Shown: piece after piece, positions 36,137 to 44,295 of the stretch
How positions within the stretch are numbered: the first letter of the stretch is position 1
How the letters are laid out: every line of letters begins with the position of its first letter
Origin: an uncultured Alphaproteobacteria bacterium
Lineage (GTDB): Bacteria; Pseudomonadota; Alphaproteobacteria; Rhodobacterales; Rhodobacteraceae
Assembly (NCBI GenBank): GCA_902573735.1
Contig: CACGLH010000005.1
Location: 1 to 64,000, forward strand
Direction of reading: 5' to 3'
Length of the DNA stretch: 64,000 nucleotides
Translations under genes and position numbers: made by a program
Notes under the pieces: generated by a model
Told to the model about the DNA's origin: nothing
Database searches by the model: none
The model's input: only the letters and a program-made list of their open reading frames with translations

Positions 36137-36868
36137 TTAGTGGTTTCTTAAAGATTTATGTCTTTCCCACAAATCAGGTCTTCTTTTTTTTGTAATTTCT
36201 TCAGATTTATTTAATCTCCAATTTTTTATCTTCTGATGATGGCCAGAAAGTAATTCTTCAGGTATGCATAAATTCTTCCATTCTTTTGGGCTAGTATATT
36301 GTGGGTATTCTAACAAGTAATTTACAAAACTCTCTTCTTCTAAAGATTTGTAATTACCAAGGACACCTGGTATAAGCCTCACAACTGAATCTATCAATAC
36401 CTGAGCAGCGAGTTCTCCTCCTGACAAAATAAAATCACCAAGAGATAATTCTGGTATATTATGAAATTTTAAAAATCTTTCATCAATACCCTCATATCTC
36501 CCACAAACAACTGTAATACCCTTACATTTTGAAAAGTGCAATGCCTCAGTTTGACTAAATACCTTACCTCTTGGAGATAAAGCAACTATAGGCCAACTTT
36601 TTCTGTCAAAGCTAGAACTACCTTCAATTATATGACTTATAGCTTTGTCTAAAACATCAGCCTTTAAAATTTGACCTGCTCCTCCTCCTGCTGAAGGTCC
36701 ATCTACTGTTTTTCTTTTACCATTGGCAAATTTTCTAAGGTTATAAGTTTTTAAGTTCCATAAATTATTTTTTAAAGCTTTTCCAGTAAGTGAATACGAC
36801 AAACTTCCCGGAAACATTTCGGGGAATAATGTTACTACATTAGCAGTCCAAGTGTTATTTTTAATCAT
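36137..36868 (-). CDS. trmD: tRNA (guanine37-N1)-methyltransferase
   Basis: TrmD methylates G37 of tRNAs and protects against frameshifting. The SPOUT knot motifs are clear: FPEMFPGSLSYSLTGKA, DGPSAGGGAGQILKADVL, CGRYEGIDERFL, LSLGDFILSGGELAAQVLIDSVVRLIPGVLG. Length 243 residues is normal. It lies in the standard rpsP-rimM-trmD-rplS order. Confidence 0.97.
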   Translation of the reverse strand: MIKNNTWTANVVTLFPEMFPGSLSYSLTGKALKNNLWNLKTYNLRKFANGKRKTVDGPSAGGGAGQILKADVLDKAISHIIEGSSSFDRKSWPIVALSPRGKVFSQTEALHFSKCKGITVVCGRYEGIDERFLKFHNIPELSLGDFILSGGELAAQVLIDSVVRLIPGVLGNYKSLEEESFVNYLLEYPQYTSPKEWKNLCIPEELLSGHHQKIKNWRLNKSEEITKKRRPDLWERHKSLRNH

Positions 36869-36889
36869 TTGTTTACTCAGTTTAAATTT

Positions 36890-37414
36890 TTAAATTGAAA
36901 CTTTAGATATTATTTCCCTTTTGTTGATAGAAACCTTAGGAAAGTTAGTTTTGTTAAAACTTATCAATATAGTTGAATTATCCTCAAATTTAGTTATTTC
37001 TAAAATATCACCAGCTCCAAAATTGAAAATTCTACTTACTCTCCCGATTGATTTTTTATTTAAATCTATGATATTACATCCTTCTAAGTCTGAGTAAAAA
37101 AAAGTATTTTTTTTAAAGTTCTGAAATTTGTTTTTGTGAGCTAATAATTTTTCTCCAATAAAAACTTTAGATGTTTCCATATTTTTTGAAGATTTAATCC
37201 TTGCTGTAAACTGATTTGTTTTTAAATTGTTTTTTTCTTCATCTAGTTCAAAATCTATTTTTTCTCCAGTACTTTTTAAGACAATAGGTTGATAATCAAA
37301 AATTGAGTGTGCTTTCTCACAATAAGAGATGATTTTGACTAGACCTCTTGTACCATGAGTTTTTATAATTTCACCTACAACAACCCATTTTTCTTTAATA
37401 TTATAATTTTTCAA
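36890..37414 (-). CDS. rimM: Ribosome maturation factor
   Basis: RimM (174 residues) helps process 16S rRNA and assemble the 30S head near S19. The N-terminal domain starts WVVVGEIIKTHGTRGLVKI, followed by a PRC-barrel half (FYSDLEGCNIIDLNKKSIGRVSRI, GAGDILEI). TTG start at 37412-37414. It lies between rpsP and trmD, the conserved order. Confidence 0.94.
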   Translation of the reverse strand: MKNYNIKEKWVVVGEIIKTHGTRGLVKIISYCEKAHSIFDYQPIVLKSTGEKIDFELDEEKNNLKTNQFTARIKSSKNMETSKVFIGEKLLAHKNKFQNFKKNTFFYSDLEGCNIIDLNKKSIGRVSRIFNFGAGDILEITKFEDNSTILISFNKTNFPKVSINKREIISKVSI

Positions 37415-37436
37415 ATTTAAATTTTTTTGTATAAAA

Positions 37437-38099
37437 TTATTTTTTCTCTTTAGGCTCTACATCACTTGATTTGTCAACAGTTTCCTCTTTGGTAACTTCA
37501 GTTTTTTCTTCAACCTCATTTTGGTCAGTAGGTTTAGTTTTGTCAGTTGCAGTCTGTGTAACATCGGTTTTGTTTTCGGAAGGTTCAGGGTCCTTTTGTG
37601 AAGCAGGAATATTTCCTTTTTCAATTTTACTATCATCATTGTCGTTATTGACAGAATCTTCTGGTATTTCTTGTGAGTTTTTTTCATTATTCTCCTTACT
37701 AATATCAGAATTTTTTTGAGTTTCTTCCTGATTTGATTGATCAGAAATCTCATCTTTAACTTTTTGTTCTTTTTCAGATTTTGATGCTTCTCTTTCTAAG
37801 GTTGCTTTATGTTTTTTTCCTTTATTAGGATTATTTCTCTTCTTGGGATCTAATACAGAAAGATTTTCTAACATTCTTGATATTCTATCTGATACTTGAG
37901 CTCCTTTTTTGAGCCAATCATTTATTTTATCGATGTTGAGATTTATTCGATTTGGGTCTTCTTTTGGTAACAGTGGATTATATGTACCTAATTTTTCTAT
38001 AAACCGGCCATCTCTTGGCATTCTGCTATCTGCTGCTACTACTCTATAAAAAGGTCTTTTTTTTGAGCCACCTCTTGTTAAACGAATTTTTATTGCCAT
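37437..38099 (-). CDS. rpsP: 30S ribosomal protein S16 with long charged tail
   Basis: The first 85 residues are ordinary S16 ([39 protein letters not shown]). They are followed by about 135 residues of low-complexity sequence rich in Glu, Lys, Asp, Asn, Ser and Thr, ending PKEKK. S16 in alphaproteobacteria often has a Lys/Ala/Glu tail but total length is usually 80-165. The tail has no predicted fold. AGGAGG lies just before the ATG, so translation should be strong. Confidence 0.95.
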   Translation of the reverse strand: MAIKIRLTRGGSKKRPFYRVVAADSRMPRDGRFIEKLGTYNPLLPKEDPNRINLNIDKINDWLKKGAQVSDRISRMLENLSVLDPKKRNNPNKGKKHKATLEREASKSEKEQKVKDEISDQSNQEETQKNSDISKENNEKNSQEIPEDSVNNDNDDSKIEKGNIPASQKDPEPSENKTDVTQTATDKTKPTDQNEVEEKTEVTKEETVDKSSDVEPKEKK

Positions 38100-38134
38100 C
38101 CATATCCTCCTTCAATTAAAAAAATTAAGTAATT

Positions 38135-38422
38135 TTATTTTTTCATTTTGTTATGATTAATTTTTACTTCATTAACAATTAAATTAAAAATTTTTTCAGC
38201 AAAAACTGTGTCTAAATCAATTTCTTTTGCTATTTTTAAAATCCTTTTTAATTGTTTTAATTCCCTATTTTTATCAGTTGAAGGAAGATTATTTTTTGCT
38301 TTAATTTTTCCAATTTCTTTTGTTTTTTGAAATCTTTCTCCTAATGTATAAGTAAGAATAGTGTCAAGTCTATCAATTGACTCCCTATAGTCCTCTAATT
38401 TTTCTTTATAATTTTTGTTCAT
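38135..38422 (-). CDS. Chorismate mutase (AroQ type)
   Basis: A 95-residue helical AroQ-fold protein: YRESIDRLDTILTYTLGERFQKTKEIGKIKAKNNLP, with the arginine and lysine positions of the chorismate mutase active site. It turns chorismate into prephenate for Phe and Tyr. A gene of this kind between ffh and rpsP is usual in alphaproteobacteria. It follows ffh by five bases. Confidence 0.9.
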   Translation of the reverse strand: MNKNYKEKLEDYRESIDRLDTILTYTLGERFQKTKEIGKIKAKNNLPSTDKNRELKQLKRILKIAKEIDLDTVFAEKIFNLIVNEVKINHNKMKK

Positions 38423-38427
38423 ATAAC

Positions 38428-39915
38428 TTATTTTTTTTTCATAAAACCTGGAATATTACCCATTACATTGGAAAAATTATTTTGACTTAGTTGAGAAGAT
38501 AGATGTCTGCTAAAATTGGGATTATCTTCCAGTATCTTCTCAAAGTCGTCATTATTACTTTTAGAACCTGTCAAATCACCAAGTAAATTTCTGAGCATGC
38601 CCCTGCCATTTTTTCTACCAATTTTTTTCATCATATCTGACATTTGTCTGTGCATCTTTATAAGTTTATTCAAATCAGAAACATCTTGACCTGCACCAAA
38701 AGCAATTCTCTTTTTTCGACTTGCTTGAAGAATTTGGGGATAAGCTCGTTCTTTTTTGGTCATAGATGATATTAGAGCTATTTGTTTGCCTAAAATATTG
38801 TCATCAATTTTTGAACTATCAATCTGTTTTGATAATTTACCAAAACCGGGTATCATTCCAATCATACCTTTCATTCCGCCCATTTTAATAGTTTGCTCAA
38901 GTTGCATTTTCAAGTCATTCATATTGAATTGACCTTTTTCTAATCGCTTTAACATCTTTTCAGTTTTATCTGCGTCTAGTTTTTCCTGGGCTTTTTCTAC
39001 TAGAGAAACAATATCACCCATTCCTAGTATTCTATTTGCAATTCTTACTGGATCAAATACTTCAAGTTCAGTAGATTTTTCTCCCATTCCAATGAATTTG
39101 ATAGGTTTTTCAGTTATAGCTCTCATAGACAAAGCAGCACCACCCCTGCTGTCTCCATCTAATTTGGTGATAATTATTCCATTTAGCTCACATAATTCAT
39201 TAAATTTTTTTGCTACGTTTACGGCGTCTTGTCCGGTTAGTCCATCAACAACTAAAAGTGTTTCATTGGGATTAATTTTAGATTTAATTTGGGTAATTTC
39301 ATCCATCAAATTTTCTTCAATATGCATTCTACCTGCAGTATCTAGTATAAACACATCATATCCACCTAATTTGGCTTGCTGATCAGCTCGTATTGCAATA
39401 TCCAAAGGTTTTTGATTTGGAATTATATCAAGAACATCTATTTGGTTTTCATTACCTAGTATTTTTAATTGTTCCATCGCAGCAGGTCTACTAGTATCTA
39501 AACTGGCCATTAAAACCTTTTTGTTTTCTCGCTTGCTTAAGAAATTGGCTAATTTTGCCGAGGTAGTTGTCTTTCCTGAACCTTGAAGTCCAACCATTAA
39601 TATACTAGCTGGTGGAGAATCTATTTTAAGAGAATGTTCATTTTTATCATTACCAGAAAGCAATTTTACTAATTCATCATTTACAATTTTTATTACTTGT
39701 TGACCTGGTGTTACTGATTTTATGACTGACTGTCCTGTTGCTTTTACCCTAATGTTTTCAATAAGGTTTTTCACTACTTCTAGTGCTACATCAGCTTCTA
39801 ATAATGAAATCCTTACCTCTCTTAGAGCATTGGTTACGTCTTGTTCAGTAACAATACCTTTTTTAGTTAGTTTCTCTAAGATAGTTGTTAAATTTTTTGA
39901 AAGTGTATTAAACAT
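38428..39915 (-). CDS. ffh: Signal recognition particle protein
   Basis: Ffh (495 residues) targets nascent membrane proteins to the membrane with SRP RNA and FtsY. The N domain leads to the GTPase G1 motif GLQGSGKTTTSAKLA, then LDTSRPAAMEQL, LDTAGRMHIEE, TKLDGDSRGGAAL, and a methionine-rich M domain (MNDLKMQLEQTIKMGGMKGMIGMIPG, QMSDMMKKIG). It begins the seven-gene minus-strand run to rpmE and diverges from trhO. Confidence 0.97.
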   Translation of the reverse strand: MFNTLSKNLTTILEKLTKKGIVTEQDVTNALREVRISLLEADVALEVVKNLIENIRVKATGQSVIKSVTPGQQVIKIVNDELVKLLSGNDKNEHSLKIDSPPASILMVGLQGSGKTTTSAKLANFLSKRENKKVLMASLDTSRPAAMEQLKILGNENQIDVLDIIPNQKPLDIAIRADQQAKLGGYDVFILDTAGRMHIEENLMDEITQIKSKINPNETLLVVDGLTGQDAVNVAKKFNELCELNGIIITKLDGDSRGGAALSMRAITEKPIKFIGMGEKSTELEVFDPVRIANRILGMGDIVSLVEKAQEKLDADKTEKMLKRLEKGQFNMNDLKMQLEQTIKMGGMKGMIGMIPGFGKLSKQIDSSKIDDNILGKQIALISSMTKKERAYPQILQASRKKRIAFGAGQDVSDLNKLIKMHRQMSDMMKKIGRKNGRGMLRNLLGDLTGSKSNNDDFEKILEDNPNFSRHLSSQLSQNNFSNVMGNIPGFMKKK

Positions 39916-40053
39916 TAATTACCTAAAAGCTCTTCTTTTTAAAAAATAATTATAATTATAAACAACAAGATTAATTTGGATCTAGGCTAATTTTTATTAT
40001 TGGTCAAGTGGTTAGTAATTTTGATCAGTTGAAATAATATTTTCTTATGGTAA

Positions 40054-40983
40054 ATGGTAGAAATGAATAAATTCAAAATTATTTCATTTTATGCTTTTAT
40101 ACATTTGGATGATCTCCAATTTATATCGGAAATTATAAAAAATGAATGCAAAAAAAGCAAAATCGCTGGTTTAGTTATTTTAGCAAAAGAGGGGATTAAT
40201 GGTACTCTCTCAGGATTAGAAAATGATATAGATAAATTTAAAGAATTACTTTCAAAAAAAATCTGTAAATCTGAAATTAACCTTAAAGAATCTTTTTCAA
40301 AAATACCTGCATTTACTAAAATTAAAGTCAAAATTAAAAATGAAATCGTAACATTTGGTATCAATAATATTTCATCTTACAGTAAAAAAGCTCATTATGT
40401 AGAACCTAATGAATGGGATAATTTGATATCTAAAAAAGATATAATTACTATAGATACGAGAAATGATTATGAAGTCAGAATTGGTACCTTTAAAGGATCT
40501 ATTAACCCAAAAACTAAGTCATTTAGAGAATTTCCAGATTGGTGGATAAAAAATAAAGAAAAGTTTGCAGGAAAATCTATTGCTATGTTTTGTACTGGAG
40601 GAATAAGATGTGAAAAATCTACTAAATACCTCCTAAAAGGAGGTGTTGAAAATGTTTATCAATTGAAAGGTGGTATTTTAAATTATTTGAAAACACAAGA
40701 GAACAAAAAAAGCTTTTGGAATGGAGAATGTTTTGTGTTTGACAAAAGAGTTTCAGTTGATGGTAATTTGAACAAAGGAAAAAGTATTTTGTGTTTTGCA
40801 TGCAGAGAACCGTTAGAGCCTAAAGATGTGAAAAATCCAAAATATGAAGAAGGAGTAAGTTGTCCTCAATGTTATGATCGTTCAAATGATTTTAAAAAAA
40901 ATAATTTCAGAGAAAGGCAAAAGCAAATTCGCCTAGCCTTAGAAAGAGGTGAAACCCACCTAAAAATGTTATATAATGAGTAG
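40054..40983 (+). CDS. trhO: tRNA uridine(34) hydroxylase (rhodanese-like TrhO)
   Basis: TrhO adds a hydroxyl to wobble U34 of tRNAs using oxygen. The 309-residue protein has the N-terminal UPF0176 domain (LAKEGINGTLSG), a rhodanese domain (TIDTRNDYEVRIGTFKGSINP) with active Cys180 in CTGGIRCEKS, and a C-terminal cysteine cluster (CFACREPL, CPQCYDRS). An alternative ATG lies at 40063. The coding sequence holds a perfect stem with AGGAGG at 40628-40644. Confidence 0.94.
   Translation: MVEMNKFKIISFYAFIHLDDLQFISEIIKNECKKSKIAGLVILAKEGINGTLSGLENDIDKFKELLSKKICKSEINLKESFSKIPAFTKIKVKIKNEIVTFGINNISSYSKKAHYVEPNEWDNLISKKDIITIDTRNDYEVRIGTFKGSINPKTKSFREFPDWWIKNKEKFAGKSIAMFCTGGIRCEKSTKYLLKGGVENVYQLKGGILNYLKTQENKKSFWNGECFVFDKRVSVDGNLNKGKSILCFACREPLEPKDVKNPKYEEGVSCPQCYDRSNDFKKNNFRERQKQIRLALERGETHLKMLYNE
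40628..40644 (+). repeat. Perfect inverted repeat inside trhO
   Basis: ACCTCCT (40628-40634), loop AAA, AGGAGGT (40638-40644): a 7-base perfect stem that contains a full Shine-Dalgarno core. It lies within trhO codons for KYLLKGGV, shortly after the active-site cysteine. The only nearby downstream ATG stops after a few codons, so it does not start another gene. Confidence 0.6.
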
Positions 40984-41021
40984 AAGTGTACCAATGAAAA
41001 TAAAGTATTCTAGAGTTTACA

Positions 41022-42119
41022 ATGAGTGATTTAGAGGTGCTTTATGAAAATTTGGTTAATGAAAAAAATCTTGACTATGATGAGTCTCAGCACAATGCGT
41101 TGAAAGTGCTAAATAATCTTAAATCACATATATTGAAGTCATTTTCAACAAAAAAAATAAGAACCTTATTTGGTAAATTAATTTTTCTCAAACATTTTCA
41201 ACAAAAAAGTTTTTTTCATAATGGAATATACTTATATGGAGGTGTTGGGACTGGAAAAACCATGATAATGAATCTTTTTTTTCAAAATCTTAATATTACC
41301 GAAAAGCAGAGGGTCCATTTTCATGAATTTATGCATGATTTTCATCAAAAAACAAAAAAAATAAGAACTAAAAAAAATAAGGATCCTATTAAAACAATCT
41401 GTAGTGAAATTGCTAAAGACATAAAAGTATTATGTTTTGATGAATTTCAAATCGTTGATATTACAGATGCTATGATAGTTGGTAGGTTATTTGATGAGTT
41501 AATAAAAAAAAAAGTAACTATAATTACAACATCTAATTTCAAACCTAGAGAACTCTACGGGGAAGGACTAAATAGAGCATTATTTATTCCTTTTATAGAA
41601 TTAATTGAGAATAAATTGAAAATTTTAGAAGTAGATAATAAAGTAGATTACAGAAAAAAAAAATTGATAATTGAAAGCAGATTTTTTTTAAAAAATAAAA
41701 AAAATGAACTTAACAGATTTGATGAGCTTTGGGAAAAACTTTATGAACATAATGACAGTATTTTTGTAATAAATTATCAAAGTAGAGAGTTAAAGCTGAA
41801 TAAATTTTCAAATGGTATATGTCGAATTTCATTTAAAGAATTATGTGAAAACCCCTTAAGTACTGCAGATTATCTAAATTTATGTAATTATGTTAAAGTT
41901 TTATTTCTTGAAAACATACCGGAAATCAGTAAATCACAGAATGATTTAGCAAGACGGTTTATAAATTTAATTGATATTATTTATGAAGGAAAGGTCCAAC
42001 TAATTTGTCTTTCTTACATGAAAATTGATGATATTTACAATGGAACAAAATTAAAAAAAGAATTTAAAAGAACCATATCAAGATTAAATGAAATGCAGAC
42101 CAATGATTGGATTAATTAA
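41022..42119 (+). CDS. zapE: Cell division protein ZapE (AFG1-family ATPase)
   Basis: P-loop ATPase of 365 residues related to ZapE and mitochondrial AFG1. Walker A GGVGTGKT is at 73-80, Walker B is LCFDEFQIVDITDAMI, with sensor residues in ITTSNFKPRELYGEGLNR. The family has roles at the division ring and in membrane-protein quality control. It converges on the RNase R gene with two bases between stops. Confidence 0.93.
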   Translation: MSDLEVLYENLVNEKNLDYDESQHNALKVLNNLKSHILKSFSTKKIRTLFGKLIFLKHFQQKSFFHNGIYLYGGVGTGKTMIMNLFFQNLNITEKQRVHFHEFMHDFHQKTKKIRTKKNKDPIKTICSEIAKDIKVLCFDEFQIVDITDAMIVGRLFDELIKKKVTIITTSNFKPRELYGEGLNRALFIPFIELIENKLKILEVDNKVDYRKKKLIIESRFFLKNKKNELNRFDELWEKLYEHNDSIFVINYQSRELKLNKFSNGICRISFKELCENPLSTADYLNLCNYVKVLFLENIPEISKSQNDLARRFINLIDIIYEGKVQLICLSYMKIDDIYNGTKLKKEFKRTISRLNEMQTNDWIN

Positions 42120-42121
42120 TT

Positions 42122-44283
42122 TTATTCATTTTTTATTTTAAATTTTTTTAATAGGTGTTGAAATTCAAAAACAAGATTACCGTTAAAATCATTTGCACTG
42201 ATAAGCTTAACAGATATTAAATCTCCTATGGAAAGTGAAAAATTTAATTGTTTAATTTCTTTTTTTCTCTTAAATTTTTTTCTTTTATCATGTTGAAATT
42301 GTTTATATATGCATGATCCTTGTATATGATTTTCTTCTAAAAAAAAGAATACTTTACTGTTTAAAATATTGTATATTACTGCTGTGAAATTATCATTTAA
42401 AAAATGTTTCATGTAATTTGCTAAATATCTAGAGTGAGTTTGTTTTTCTGCTTTAATTGATTTACGTTCAGTACTGCTGATATGCGCGCTTATTTGATTA
42501 TATCTAAGAAGGTTAATTCTTTCTATTTCATCTAAATCCCAGCCTAAATATAAATGAAGCTGCCGATGCACTAGAAGATCAGCATATCTTCTTATGGGGG
42601 AAGTAAAATGAACATATTTTGCTAAGGATAATCCATAATGTCCACTATAATCTTTTGAATAATAGGCTTGGGACATATTTTGAAGAATTATGATACTTAT
42701 TAAGTTTTTGAGATCCTTATCCGTATTCTCATTCAACATACTATTAAAGTGGATTGGCTCATTTTTTTTTTCACTAGAGCTTATCCCTATCATTTTTAGA
42801 GTTCTGTTAAGTTTATTAAGATTATAGATAGTCGGCTTCTCATGGTGTCTATAGATTACTGGGACATTAGATTTTGATAAAGTTTCTCCCACGCAAATAT
42901 TTGCAATGATCATGAAATTTTCAACTAACTTGTGAGAGTTTAATGATTTATTTGAAACTAAATTTAAACTTTTATTCAAAATGTTAGTTTCTATCTTTGG
43001 TTCAGAGATTTTTATATTAAGAGAGTTCTTTGTTTTATTCTTTAGAAATTTGTATGCTTTATTCAAATTTTTAATTATGATAGATATTGAATGTTTACCT
43101 TTTCTCTCTTTGTTAATTAATTCCTCAACCTCCTCATAATTAAGATTATATTTTACCCTAATTTTGCTTTTGAAAAATTTATGCTCTAACTTGTTTCCAT
43201 TTTTATCAAAATTAACTTTTAAAGTAACAGCATATCTTATTACATTTTCATCCAATGAACAAAGTTTGTTGGAAAGCTCCTCTGGCAACATTGGAATAAC
43301 AGTGTCTTGAAGGTAAGTCGAATTTCCTCGAGAAAGAGCTTCATTATCTATATTGCTTTGAATTTCAAAAAATGAAGAAACATCAGCAATAGCTACCCAT
43401 AATTCACAAAAAACTTTATCATTATTTAATGACTTTGGGAAATTTGCAAAAATTGCGTCATCTCGATCTTTTGCAGTTACTGGGTCTATCGTAATAAAAG
43501 GAATGTTAGTTAGATCTATTTCATGAAGGGACTTTTTCCTTTTAAGATTATTTATTTCATTCATTACTGAATCAGGAAACTTTTCAGGAAGACAAAATTC
43601 TTTAATGGATAAATATGAGAATAAATCAGATCTATCAATGTTCCCATATGTTTTTTTTATATTACTTAACAAGAGATCATTATTTTTATTCTTTATTGGA
43701 ATTTCTAGTTCAATAATTTGGTTTTCTTTTAAATTGGTATTTTGGTTATTTATAAGATTAATTGGGTAATCAAAAAAACTATCTGTTGGGTTAATAAATA
43801 TTTTGTTTTCCCTAAGATTTGAAATACCTAAAATTCTCTTAGAAAGATTATTTATTGGCTTAATTAACTCTGCCGAAAAATAGTTAGTTTTTGTTTTATC
43901 AAACAATTTAGTTTTAACTAAAAATTTATTTCCAATCGAAATATTCAATCTATGAGATTGATCCTTGTTGACTATAATATTTGGAAACGTAAATCTGAAA
44001 TTCCAAAAAGGTGGCTCTAAAAAAATTATTCCTGATGAATCTATTTTACTAACAATTAAAACATCAAAAGAAGAAATTTTAGACTTAAGGATAGGCTTTA
44101 TTCGATATTTTTTTTTTTAAAAGGGATGTTAGGGAATAATCTTTTGAGAATAGTAAAATAATGACTTTCTAGACCTAGAGTATGTATTATTTCTGTATGA
44201 CTATCTAAATATCTATTTGCAACTACAAACTCTTTAAGTTCTTCTTCTGTCAAATAATTATTCAAAAAACCTGTAGAACTCAT
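42122..44283 (-). CDS. rnr: Ribonuclease R, reading frame broken at an A11 run
   Basis: 3'-5' exoribonuclease of about 720 residues if the break is repaired. The N-terminal piece (ATG 44281-44283 to TAA 44098) holds a winged-helix-like start (SHTEIIHTLGLESHYFTILKRL). The main frame is open from about 44116 down to 42122, with a cold-shock-like region, the RNB core (ITIDPVTAKDRDDAIFA, VAIADVSSFFEI, RGNSTYLQDTVIPMLPE, HFTSPIRRYADLLVHRQL) and an S1 domain with a basic tail. One added A at 44108-44118 joins the frames. A TTG at 43946-43948 could start a 608-residue form that keeps the catalytic core. topA lies 12 bases upstream. Confidence 0.88.
44108..44118 (-). other. A11 homopolymer (T11 on plus strand) at the RNase R frame break
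   Basis: Eleven A residues on the coding strand. In the N-terminal frame they read as three lysines followed by NIE and a stop; in the main frame they follow a stop and read three lysines then YRIKP. Twelve A residues, or a ribosomal or polymerase slip of -1, would join the two parts into one RNase R. Confidence 0.85.
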
Positions 44284-44295
44284 AATCAGCTTTAA

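Noticed and set aside
37471-37719. A Ser/Val-rich plus-strand frame opposite the S16 tail
   Set aside because: Complement of the repetitive tail; no start signal or family match.
37457-37753. A Lys/Arg/Leu-rich 98-codon minus-strand frame
   Set aside because: It overlaps the low-complexity S16 tail in another frame, and its composition follows from that tail.
43946-43948. TTG at 43948 as the true and only RNase R start
   Set aside because: The frame stays open upstream with RNase R-like sequence (VSKIDSSGIIFLEPPFW), and the N-terminal domain lies just beyond the A11 run, so a frame break explains the data better.
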